From DAOTVY01 sp041082245 (GTDB lineage Bacteria > Chloroflexota > Chloroflexia > DTKN01), in contig JBDOIE010000006.1 in assembly GCA_041082245.1 (NCBI GenBank), positions 1 to 64,000 on the forward strand: a stretch of 64,000 bases of DNA. Direction: 5' to 3'. Below the pieces are notes generated by a model that worked only from the letters and a program-made list of their open reading frames with translations, did not search any database and was not told the DNA's origin. Of this stretch, positions 15,160 to 22,958 are shown in pieces. Positions within the stretch are counted from its first letter, which is position 1, and each line of letters starts with the position of its first letter. Made by a program: the position numbers and the translations under genes.

Positions 15160-16347
15160 ATGGATACGGCGCGACCGCTCGTCGAGGTGCAGAACCTGGT
15201 CAAGTACTTCCCCATCACCCGGGGGATCATCTTCCAGCGCACGATCGGGTATGTGCGTGCTGTCGACAACATCTCCTTCGACGTGTACCGTGGGGAGACG
15301 CTGGGGCTGGTTGGAGAAAGCGGGTGCGGGAAGACGACGGCCGGCCGCACGATCGTCCAGCTGTATCCTGCGACCTCCGGCCGCGTGATCTTTGACGGGA
15401 TCGACCTGATGGCCCTTGCGGCAAATAGCCGGCGGAGCGCGCGACGTGTGCTCGCGCCCTGGCTCTACCCCTCGCTCACGCTGGCCGCAGGCGCGGCCGG
15501 CGGTGCGGTCGGTTACTTCCGACCCTATACCCTCCTCACCACTGCGCTCCTCGCTCTGGCCGGTACTGGCCTGGGAGCAGGAATCGCCCACCTCTCGCTG
15601 CGCGCCGCGGAGAACAACCGCGCGGAAAGCGAAATGCGGCGCGTCCGCCGCCGCATGCAGATCATCTTCCAGGACCCGTTTGCCTCGCTGAACCCGCGCT
15701 GGACGGTCAACGCGATCATCAGCGAGCCGCTGCGCGTCCATGGCATCTGCCGTACGGCAAAGGAGCGCACGGAACGCGTCGTGGAGCTCCTGGAGCTCGT
15801 GGGCCTGAATGCCCGCCACATCAACCGCTTCCCGCACGAGTTCTCAGGGGGACAGCGACAACGCATCGGGATCGCCCGGGCGCTCGCCACGAACCCCGAC
15901 TTTGTCGTGTGCGACGAGCCGATCTCTGCCCTCGATGTCTCCATCCAGGCACAGGTCGTCAACCTGCTGGAGGACCTCCAGGATCGGCTGAACCTGACCT
16001 ACCTCTTCATCGCCCACGACCTCAGCATGGTGCGCCACATCTGCGACCGTGTGGCGGTAATGTACGTCGGCAAGATCGTGGAGCTGGGCCCGAAGGACGA
16101 AGTGTACGACCATCCCCTGCACCCCTACACCCAGGCGCTGCTCACCGCCGTGCCGGTGCCCGACCCCGCGGTCCAGCGGCAGCGCAAACGCGTCGTCCTC
16201 ACCGGCGAAGTGCCCAGCCCGGCTAACCCTCCCCCGGGTTGCCGCTTCAGTCCCCGCTGTCCAGTGGCGCTCCCCCGTTGCAAGGAAGAAGAGCCTGCCT
16301 GGCGCGATGTCGGCGGGGGCCACTGGGTCGCCTGCCACCAGGTCTGA
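15160..16347 (+). CDS. oppF: oligopeptide ABC transporter ATPase (OppF-like) with hydrophobic insertion
   Basis: 395 residues, about 70 longer than usual OppF. Walker A GESGCGKT is at 52-59, Q-loop glutamine at Q171, signature FSGGQRQR at 228-235, Walker B FVVCDEP at 248-254, and the C-terminal Cys-containing OppF tail. Between Walker A and the Q-loop, residues about 87-160 form an insertion with two hydrophobic stretches (about 98-120 and 123-145) flanked by arginine-rich segments, like a membrane hairpin. The reading frame is intact on both sides and all ATPase motifs survive, so this is an in-frame insertion and not a frameshift. It may anchor the ATPase at the membrane. The start at 15160 is 2 bases after the oppD stop. 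Confidence 0.88.
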   Translation: MDTARPLVEVQNLVKYFPITRGIIFQRTIGYVRAVDNISFDVYRGETLGLVGESGCGKTTAGRTIVQLYPATSGRVIFDGIDLMALAANSRRSARRVLAPWLYPSLTLAAGAAGGAVGYFRPYTLLTTALLALAGTGLGAGIAHLSLRAAENNRAESEMRRVRRRMQIIFQDPFASLNPRWTVNAIISEPLRVHGICRTAKERTERVVELLELVGLNARHINRFPHEFSGGQRQRIGIARALATNPDFVVCDEPISALDVSIQAQVVNLLEDLQDRLNLTYLFIAHDLSMVRHICDRVAVMYVGKIVELGPKDEVYDHPLHPYTQALLTAVPVPDPAVQRQRKRVVLTGEVPSPANPPPGCRFSPRCPVALPRCKEEEPAWRDVGGGHWVACHQV

Positions 16348-16422
16348 TCGCCTGACGTCGGCTCTTGACCCCCGAATGTGGGGGGAAATCGATATGCCCG
16401 AATGCACAGAAGGAGGAAACGT

Positions 16423-17589
16423 ATGCCTTACACGTACACCGTCCTGGGGGCGGGCCGCCAGGGAACGGCTGCAGCCTACGACATGGGCCGCTGGGGCGAC
16501 GCCCGGCGCGTCATCCTGGCCGACCGCGATTTCGAGATCGCCCGGCGCGCTGCGGAGCGGGTGAACCGGCTGCTCGGCCGGGAGGTCGCCGAAGCGAGGG
16601 TGGTCGATGTAACCGACCATGCGGCCCTGGAAGCGCTCCTGCGCGGCACGGATGCCACTTTGAGCGCTGTGCCCTACATCTACAACCTCGAGGCCACCCG
16701 CGCGGCCATCCGCGCCGGCTCGAGCTGGTGCGACCTCGGGGGCAACACGGAGATCGCCCGCCGGCAGCACGCCTACGACACCGAAGCGCGCGCAGCCGGA
16801 GTGAGCGTGATCCCCGACTGCGGCCAGGTGCCCGGGATGGGGACCAGCCTGATGGTCTATGCGATCGAGCTGCTCGACGAGGCGATCGACGTCTATATGT
16901 GGGACGGCGGCATCCCCCAGAAGCCCCGGTCCCCGTTCCCCTACCTGCTCACGTTCCACATCGCGGGCCTCACGAATGAGTATGCGGAGCCGGCGATCTT
17001 TATCCGGGACGGCAAAATCACCCGCGTGGAGCCGATGACGGAGCTGGAGACGGTCGAGTTCCCCGAGCCGATCGGCACCCTGGAAGCGTTCGTAGCAGGA
17101 GGTGGGACGAGCACCATGCCCTGGGCCTACGAGGGGAAACTACGCACCCTGCAGAACAAGACCCTGCGCCACCCCGGGCACTTTGCCCAGCTGCGCGCCT
17201 TCTACGACCTGGGGCTATGGGATCTGAAACCGATCCGGGTGGGCGATCAGGAAGTTGTCCCGCGCGAGGTTTTTCACGCCCTTTTCGAACCCAAGGTCGT
17301 CTTCCCGGAGGACAAGGACCTGTGCATCGTACGCGTCAAGGCGGTCGGCAAGAAGGACGGCCACGATGCCGCGGTCGTCGTCGAGATGATCGACTACTAC
17401 GACGAGGCGACCGGCTTTACGGCGATGGAGCGCGCGACCGGCTGGAGCGCAGCCATCGTGGCGGAGATGATGGCACGCGGCCAGACCCCGCGCGGCGCGG
17501 GCGGGGTGGAAACGATGGTCCCGGCCCGTCCCTTCGTGGAGGAACTGCGCCGGCGAGGGATCTCGGTGACCGAAACCTGGATCGAATGA
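16423..17589 (+). CDS. saccharopine dehydrogenase family protein, lysine 6-dehydrogenase-like
   Basis: A 388-residue NAD(P)-dependent oxidoreductase. The N-terminal Rossmann motif GAGRQG is at residues 8-13, followed by the catalytic-domain segments SAVPYIYNLEATRAAI and CGQVPGMGTSL. Length and layout match lysine 6-dehydrogenase-type members, which deaminate a terminal amino group, better than saccharopine dehydrogenase proper. The substrate is inferred. The ATG follows AAGGAGGAAAC. It lies at the end of the importer operon, which suggests it acts on an imported amino acid, perhaps lysine or a relative. A strong terminator follows. Confidence 0.7.
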   Translation: MPYTYTVLGAGRQGTAAAYDMGRWGDARRVILADRDFEIARRAAERVNRLLGREVAEARVVDVTDHAALEALLRGTDATLSAVPYIYNLEATRAAIRAGSSWCDLGGNTEIARRQHAYDTEARAAGVSVIPDCGQVPGMGTSLMVYAIELLDEAIDVYMWDGGIPQKPRSPFPYLLTFHIAGLTNEYAEPAIFIRDGKITRVEPMTELETVEFPEPIGTLEAFVAGGGTSTMPWAYEGKLRTLQNKTLRHPGHFAQLRAFYDLGLWDLKPIRVGDQEVVPREVFHALFEPKVVFPEDKDLCIVRVKAVGKKDGHDAAVVVEMIDYYDEATGFTAMERATGWSAAIVAEMMARGQTPRGAGGVETMVPARPFVEELRRRGISVTETWIE

Positions 17590-17612
17590 TCTTGCTCTTG
17601 GCGGAAAGAACC

Positions 17613-17642
17613 GGGGGCCCGAGCGGTTCGGGCCCCCTTATC
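17613..17642. terminator. rho-independent terminator between convergent operons
   Basis: A 10-bp perfect GC-rich stem (17613-17622 with 17628-17637) and 5-base loop are followed by TTAT. It lies between convergent genes and could serve both directions. Confidence 0.75.
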
Positions 17643-17667
17643 ATCTCCAGGGCAACAGGGGACAGGA

Positions 17668-19125
17668 TCAGCGGGGCGGCAGTCGGTCCATTCCGGCCTT
17701 CTGCAGCGCCTTCAGGGTGATATCCTCCAGCTCCTTCACCACCTCGGGGGCAAGCGGCTTCGGCTGGTAGGAAGCGATCAACGCCTCCACTCGCTCGTGG
17801 GCCCGCTCGACGGTGTCTTTGCTCCCCTTCATCTCCCAGTTCCGCCGGAAATCGCGATCGATCACCTCGCTCGGGATATAGAGCTCCTGCCGGAACCAGC
17901 GACGGGTATGCTGCGTCTTCAGGAACTCGCCGCTGTGGCCCACCTGACGGATGATATCGAGCGCATAGGGGATCTCACGCTCGGCGATCCCGGTGACCAG
18001 GCGCTTCGCCATCCCCACAATCTCGGCGTCGATAACCAGTTTCTCCAGGCTGAAGCAGCTCTCGAAATCGAGCATGCCCGGCCCGGAGATCATGTTGATC
18101 CCCGCCAGGGCCCCCAGGATCGCCCCGCTCGCGCTCTCGAGCCCGCACTGCGTATCGACGATCTTGGCATCCGACATACCCAGGTAGGCATGGGTGGGCA
18201 ACCCGAGCGACTTGCCGACCTCTGCGTAGGCGCAGTCGAACATCATCGTTTCGATCGCGCCCATGGGCGTCGTTCCCGTGCGCATATCGAAGGCCGCGGG
18301 CGAACCGCCCCACACGATCGGGGAACCGGGCTTGACGAGCTGGTGGATCGTGATCCCGCTCAGGCACTCTGCCGCGTGCTGCACGATCGAACCGAGCAGC
18401 GTAGCCGGCCCTGTGGCGCCGGTGAGCGGCATGCTCACGAGCTCCGCCGGGACCCCGTGGGCGGCGCAGTCCATCATATTTTCGCAGGTGATCTCGGACC
18501 AGAGGAGCGGGGGCGAAGGGCAAACGTCGAACACAGCGATCGGCTTTTCCGCCAGCGCTTGCTCGCTTCCCGCTACGGCTACCAGCAGGTCCTTCATCAC
18601 ATGCCAGGTCTCTACCGCAAACGCCCCGGTGACGACCGGCTTGCGGGCGTACAGCAGCACCAGGAAGAGCCGGTAGAGGTCGGCGACCGCCTGGGGGACG
18701 TCGGCACAGACCAGTGCCGTGCTCACGGCATCCAGCGCAGGAAGGCTGTCCGCCAGCTGGATGTACCGGACAAAGTCGGCGGTGTAGGGCGGGCGCGAGG
18801 TCTTGGCCCCGTACTCCAGGAATTCGATCGCCGCGGACCCTGGGTCGAAATGGACGTCGTCCCCGCCGTAGTGCACGGCCGGCCGGCCCTCCGCATCGTA
18901 CAGGTAGAACGACTTCGGAGCCGTCTGGACGGCCCGTTCCACCAGGTTCCCCGGGATGTGGGCCACTTTCTTGGCAGCATCGACGCGTGCGCCGTGGTCG
19001 GCAAGCAGCTGAAGCGCACGCTCCGAGTGCACCTGTACCCCCGGGTCTTCCAGCAGCTGGATCGCCTCGTCGATCACCCGCTGCACGGTTTCCGGCGAAA
19101 GGAACTGTACCTTCGGTCTGATCAT
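17668..19125 (-). CDS. MttB-family (trimethylamine methyltransferase-like, COG5598) corrinoid methyltransferase 3
   Basis: A 485-residue non-pyrrolysine member of the MttB superfamily. There is no in-frame amber codon, unlike true MttB. Family marks include the N-terminal LSPETVQRVIDEAIQLLE helix, ATGPATL in the barrel and the C-terminal QVGHSGEFLKTQHT segment. Characterised relatives transfer a methyl group from a quaternary amine (glycine betaine, proline betaine, carnitine, butyrobetaine) to a corrinoid protein in the cytoplasm. The ATG at 19125 follows GAGGAGGAAACG. It is the last gene of the leftward operon that begins with the corrinoid protein. Which amine it demethylates is unknown. 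Confidence 0.85.
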   Translation of the reverse strand: MIRPKVQFLSPETVQRVIDEAIQLLEDPGVQVHSERALQLLADHGARVDAAKKVAHIPGNLVERAVQTAPKSFYLYDAEGRPAVHYGGDDVHFDPGSAAIEFLEYGAKTSRPPYTADFVRYIQLADSLPALDAVSTALVCADVPQAVADLYRLFLVLLYARKPVVTGAFAVETWHVMKDLLVAVAGSEQALAEKPIAVFDVCPSPPLLWSEITCENMMDCAAHGVPAELVSMPLTGATGPATLLGSIVQHAAECLSGITIHQLVKPGSPIVWGGSPAAFDMRTGTTPMGAIETMMFDCAYAEVGKSLGLPTHAYLGMSDAKIVDTQCGLESASGAILGALAGINMISGPGMLDFESCFSLEKLVIDAEIVGMAKRLVTGIAEREIPYALDIIRQVGHSGEFLKTQHTRRWFRQELYIPSEVIDRDFRRNWEMKGSKDTVERAHERVEALIASYQPKPLAPEVVKELEDITLKALQKAGMDRLPPR

Positions 19126-19145
19126 CGTTTCCTCCTCAACGTCGT

Positions 19146-20336
19146 TCAAGCGGTACCACTATCGCTGGTCTTGCGCACCGGAGGCTGCCTGAGGAGGCGC
19201 AACGCCGCTTCCGCAAGGATCGCTGTGCCGATGGGCAGGCAGCGCTCGTCGATGTCGAAGCGCGGGTGGTGGGCATGGCGCGGATCGTCCTCGATCCGAC
19301 AACCCAGCCCGAACATCGCGCCCGGCGCCAGTTCCAGGAAGACGGCGAGATCCTCCGCCCCCATCTCGAGGCGCGAAGTGGGCAGGTGCCCCGGGCCGAG
19401 CAGATCGGTCACCACCTGGCGGATAACCTCAACCACCGTGGCGTCGCACTGCATCGGCGGGCAGCCGACATCGATCCGCAGCCGGTAGTCGCCCCCCAGT
19501 GCACGCGCCACGCCCAGGGCGCGTTCGATCTCGGCGTGGATCTGTTTCTGTACCTCGGGGTCCATGTAGCGGATCGTCCCGCTCAGTTCCACTTTTTCCG
19601 GGATGACGTTGTGTGTTTGTCCTCCGTGAATGGACCCGATGCTGATGAGCGCCGGGTCGGCCGGCCGCAAGCGTCGGGAGACGATCCCGTGGAGGGCGAG
19701 GATCACGTGGCCCGCGAGGTAGATCGGGTCGATCACTTCGTGCGGGGCCGCAGCGTGACCACCCCGGCCCAGCAGGGTGATGTAGAAAGTGTCCACTCCG
19801 GCCGAACCCGGGCCGGCGGAGACGGTAATCTCTCCCACGGGGCGGGTCGCATCGACGTGCGTGGCCAGGACGTATTCCACCCCCTCCATGGCCCCGTCCT
19901 CGACCATGCGTGGCGCGCCGCTCCGGCCGCCTTCGTCGTCTGCCTCCTCCGAAGGCTGGAAGAGCAGACGCAATGTCCCCGGGAAATCCTCCCGTGCCAG
20001 CAGGGCCCCTACCCCAAGCACCATCGCGGTGTGGGCGTCGTGCCCGCAGGCGTGCATTACGCCCGGGTGCTGGGAAGCGTAGGGGACGTCGTTCTCCTCC
20101 TGAATGGGCAGCGCGTCCATATCGGCGCGCACTGCCACTACCGGCCGGCCCTCCCCTCTCTCGGCCACCACCCCGGTACGGCCGACCCCCGTACGGACCC
20201 GGTACCCCAGGCCTTGCAGGACCTCCGCCACGCGGCCCGCCGTGCGCACCTCCTGGAAGCCCACCTCCGGGTACATATGGAACTCTCGCCGCCAGGCGAC
20301 GAGCTGTTCTGCGATCTCCTGCGCGCGTTGTAGCAT
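19146..20336 (-). CDS. M20 family amidohydrolase/N-acyl amino acid hydrolase
   Basis: A 396-residue M20D-type metallohydrolase. The metal site is visible as HACGHDAH (C97, H99) and PSEE (E130, E131); C97 as ligand is typical of the IAA-amino-acid hydrolase/hippurate hydrolase group. The dimerisation domain follows (GRGGHAAAPHE). It hydrolyses N-acyl amino acids or related amides. The ATG at 20336 follows GGAGGTGGTG; the upstream in-frame ATG at 20411 has no ribosome site. It sits between two MttB homologues in the operon, which suggests it releases the amino acid to be demethylated or further degraded. Confidence 0.85.
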   Translation of the reverse strand: MLQRAQEIAEQLVAWRREFHMYPEVGFQEVRTAGRVAEVLQGLGYRVRTGVGRTGVVAERGEGRPVVAVRADMDALPIQEENDVPYASQHPGVMHACGHDAHTAMVLGVGALLAREDFPGTLRLLFQPSEEADDEGGRSGAPRMVEDGAMEGVEYVLATHVDATRPVGEITVSAGPGSAGVDTFYITLLGRGGHAAAPHEVIDPIYLAGHVILALHGIVSRRLRPADPALISIGSIHGGQTHNVIPEKVELSGTIRYMDPEVQKQIHAEIERALGVARALGGDYRLRIDVGCPPMQCDATVVEVIRQVVTDLLGPGHLPTSRLEMGAEDLAVFLELAPGAMFGLGCRIEDDPRHAHHPRFDIDERCLPIGTAILAEAALRLLRQPPVRKTSDSGTA

Positions 20337-20360
20337 CACCACCTCCGTACAACTCCAGGA

Positions 20361-20403
20361 GCCTATCCCAAACCCCTCGCCGGGTCGGCGAAGGCGGGTA
20401 GGC
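20361..20403 (-). promoter_or_regulatory. intercistronic imperfect hairpin
   Basis: Nested arms: gcctatccc/gggtaggc outside and cctcgcc/ggcgaagg inside, with a small loop. It lies between the second MttB homologue and the M20 gene. It could be a processing or stabilising element; no T-run makes it a weak terminator candidate. Confidence 0.5.
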
Positions 20404-20419
20404 CAGGCCACAACAAGCT

Positions 20420-21847
20420 CTATGTCAACCCGAGGGAAGCGATGAACGCTTCTCCTCGAGCAATCAGCTCCGCTTGATCGGGCGGAGGAGCTGCCGTCTC
20501 AAGGAGTGCAACGGTGTACTCGCGCAGCCGCTCGTCCGCGCGCGGCCGACCCTCGGCTCGCCACTTCTCCAGGCTCCAGCGTGGAAAGATCGGGCTGGTG
20601 TAATAAGCTTCGCGGTAGTGGCGACGCGTCTGGTCGGCCAGCAGGAAATTCCCGCCCGGCCCCACCTGGTCGATCTCCTCGAGCCCGATCGCCTCCTCGT
20701 CCAGGAGGAATCCTTCCGCAAAGCGCAGCGCCTGCGCGATCACCTCGTGAGCATAAACCGCCGTCGCTGGCGAAAACGCTTTCGATGTCAGAGTATCCCC
20801 GACAAAGGGGGCCAGGCCTACCTTCCCGATGCAGGAGCTGAGCTGGTTCATCCAGTAGGTGTCGGCCGCCAGGAGGTCCGGTCCCCAACCGGTACCGCTG
20901 CCCGAGCTTCCGCAGTGCGGAAGCCTGTAATGCGCCATCATCTCCGCGCAGGCCAGGTTCAAGAGGAAACTCTTCGGCTCGTAGAACGAAACCATCGTCT
21001 TCAGGTCGAAGAACGCCGGAAGCATCCCCAGGATGACTGGAGCGCCCTCGCGTACCAGCTGGCTCAGCACCAGACCGGCCAGGAGCTCCGCCTGCAGAAG
21101 CACAAGCATTCCCGCCGGCGTGATCGGCGTGGTCATCCCGGCCATGCTGTAGTTCGAGTAGATCACCGGAAGCCCGCGCTCGATCGCCTCCACCATCTTG
21201 TCCCCGGTTCCCTCGTTGATGATGAGCGGGCTGACCGGGTTAAAATAGGGAACGACGAACGGCCGGGAAGCCAACTCGCCGCAGAGCGCCTCCAGAAGGT
21301 CCAGCACCGCCGGGAAGCGCGCCTCGTCGGAGACCAGGATCACGAGCGGCTTGGTCGTGTTGGCGACCATTTCCAGGGTGGCGTAGAGGTCGGACACCGG
21401 GGCCGGCACGTCCTGCACGATGCCGATGGTCGAGATCACATCGTAGAGAGGGAGTTGACCGCCCAGCCGCACGATCTGCGCCATATGCGCGCGACCAAAG
21501 GGGACGATGTCGTCGTTCCGTGGATCCTGGTAATAAAGCGCGGTTACGCCGATGCCAAAGCGTGTGCGTTCCTGACCTTCCCCCAACCGGAAGGCCGGCC
21601 GTCCGAGCCGGTCGTAGACCTGTACGGACGACGGCGCGCAGCGCAGCGCCCATTCCACCAGGTCAGGCGGAATCCGCACCCGGCCGTCGCGCACCTCGCC
21701 CAACGCCTGTGCAAACAGCGCACGGGCGCGCGGCGAGTCGACCCGCACACCCGTGGTCGCGAGGAGGCTCAGCGAATCGCGGTGCACCCGTTCGATCTGT
21801 TCCGGGGTCAGGAGCTCAAGCCGCGGCCGGACGTAGCTGCTTTCCAA
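20420..21847 (-). CDS. MttB-family corrinoid methyltransferase 2
   Basis: 475 residues, MttB superfamily, no in-frame amber codon. Family pattern: LTPEQIERVHRDSLSLLATTGVRV at the start (seen in two pieces), YSNYSMAGMTTPITPAG in the barrel and QVGPGGNFLLADQTRRH near the C-terminus. The three homologues in this operon differ clearly from one another, so they may act on different methylated amines. The start is TTG at 21847, set by AGGAGG with 5-base spacing; no ATG or GTG with a ribosome site lies nearby. The ribosome site overlaps the stop of the upstream C45 gene. Confidence 0.83.
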   Translation of the reverse strand: MESSYVRPRLELLTPEQIERVHRDSLSLLATTGVRVDSPRARALFAQALGEVRDGRVRIPPDLVEWALRCAPSSVQVYDRLGRPAFRLGEGQERTRFGIGVTALYYQDPRNDDIVPFGRAHMAQIVRLGGQLPLYDVISTIGIVQDVPAPVSDLYATLEMVANTTKPLVILVSDEARFPAVLDLLEALCGELASRPFVVPYFNPVSPLIINEGTGDKMVEAIERGLPVIYSNYSMAGMTTPITPAGMLVLLQAELLAGLVLSQLVREGAPVILGMLPAFFDLKTMVSFYEPKSFLLNLACAEMMAHYRLPHCGSSGSGTGWGPDLLAADTYWMNQLSSCIGKVGLAPFVGDTLTSKAFSPATAVYAHEVIAQALRFAEGFLLDEEAIGLEEIDQVGPGGNFLLADQTRRHYREAYYTSPIFPRWSLEKWRAEGRPRADERLREYTVALLETAAPPPDQAELIARGEAFIASLGLT

Positions 21848-21856
21848 AGGGTCCTC

Positions 21857-22936
21857 CTATTCCTTCGGCGGTACCCAGGGAGTCAGGGTGTATTCGTAGT
21901 AGGTCGTCTCGCACGGCCGTCCCCGGCCGATCCAGGCACGCCGCTCGTTCAGGTTGATGATGATGCTGAAAACGGTCACCGAGCTGCCGTCGTGCTTGCA
22001 GATCGATGCCGGATAGTTTTCGTGGTCGGCAAGCAGCTTTTGAAAGAGCGTGGGGGAGAGCCGGCCATAGTTCTCCCGCAAGAGCCGGCGTGCCCGGTAG
22101 AAACGGATGATCGAGTTGCCGATCCCGTGGGGATTGGCCTCGAAGGCACGCATCGGCCACGACAGGTAATGGTTCGTGTGGGCCATAATGTTCCCTTCGA
22201 CGTAAAGCGGCTCGCAGTCGGTGGCCGATCCTTCCATGCTGTAGATCTCGCCGCTCGGGTCCGCGATCACGTTGTTATAGTTCGAGGCGCGCAGCGGCAG
22301 AAGGCATGCATCCATCGCCTCGCCCAGCCGCTTGGCCGCCAGGATCGCCCGCGCGATCAGCAGGCGCGGGACACCCGGCCGGATGTCGCGGCAAGATACC
22401 GCGTTGCCCGTCATGCTGATGCCCGCAGCGTTGAATCCCGCGCTGAAGCCCAGGCCCCCGATCGACACCCCCAGGAACTCCGGATCATCCCCGGCCTGCA
22501 CCTGGAAAATCGCCAGGTGTTCCTCGGCTTCCGGTGCGGTGTCGTTCGTGTGCGCCACCAGGGTGGAGCCATCCACGGTGGCCCTTCCGCGCGCGGCCAT
22601 ATCGGTGCAGCCCCGCAGGAGTACCGTCCCTGCACCCCAGGCAGCCGGCTCCCACAGCTCCTCGCACACCCCCAGGAAGACATGCTCGAACGGCAATCCG
22701 GAACCTTCGGCAATTCCCTCCAGTTCTTCGACAAAGTGCGGGTAAACACTCCGGCTGTGGGCCAGGCAGAGGCGACCTTTGAGCAGCATATCGTCCCACG
22801 TCACGCCCGGTGGCAGGTGCGTTTCCATCCACGCAAGCGTCTGCTCGAGCTGGCTTTTCATGATCTCGCCGATCTGGCGGCCTACCTCGCGGTAGGAACC
22901 ACGGATCTGATAAAGTGGGATCGGGCTCGCTGCCAT
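21857..22936 (-). CDS. C45 family acyltransferase/hydrolase (acyl-CoA:6-APA acyltransferase-like)
   Basis: A 359-residue Ntn-hydrolase-fold protein. In the C45 family the precursor cleaves itself before a cysteine that becomes the N-terminal nucleophile; here the LRG-CTD sequence at G109-C110 fits, followed by the conserved VDGSTLVAHTNDT strand. Members hydrolyse or transfer acyl groups on amides such as penicillins and N-acyl amino acids. The ATG at 22936 follows AAAGGAGGTGAGGTT, a near-perfect ribosome site. Its neighbours are an N-acyl-D-amino-acid deacylase and MttB homologues, which supports a role in deacylating a modified amino acid or peptide. It has no obvious signal peptide. Confidence 0.8.
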   Translation of the reverse strand: MAASPIPLYQIRGSYREVGRQIGEIMKSQLEQTLAWMETHLPPGVTWDDMLLKGRLCLAHSRSVYPHFVEELEGIAEGSGLPFEHVFLGVCEELWEPAAWGAGTVLLRGCTDMAARGRATVDGSTLVAHTNDTAPEAEEHLAIFQVQAGDDPEFLGVSIGGLGFSAGFNAAGISMTGNAVSCRDIRPGVPRLLIARAILAAKRLGEAMDACLLPLRASNYNNVIADPSGEIYSMEGSATDCEPLYVEGNIMAHTNHYLSWPMRAFEANPHGIGNSIIRFYRARRLLRENYGRLSPTLFQKLLADHENYPASICKHDGSSVTVFSIIINLNERRAWIGRGRPCETTYYEYTLTPWVPPKE

Positions 22937-22958
22937 AACCTCACCTCCTTTCTTCCCA

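Noticed and set aside
16369..16410. TTGACC-type promoter just before the lysine-6-dehydrogenase-like gene
   Set aside because: The -35 is good but no acceptable -10 follows at 16-18 bases; the gene is probably read from the importer promoter.
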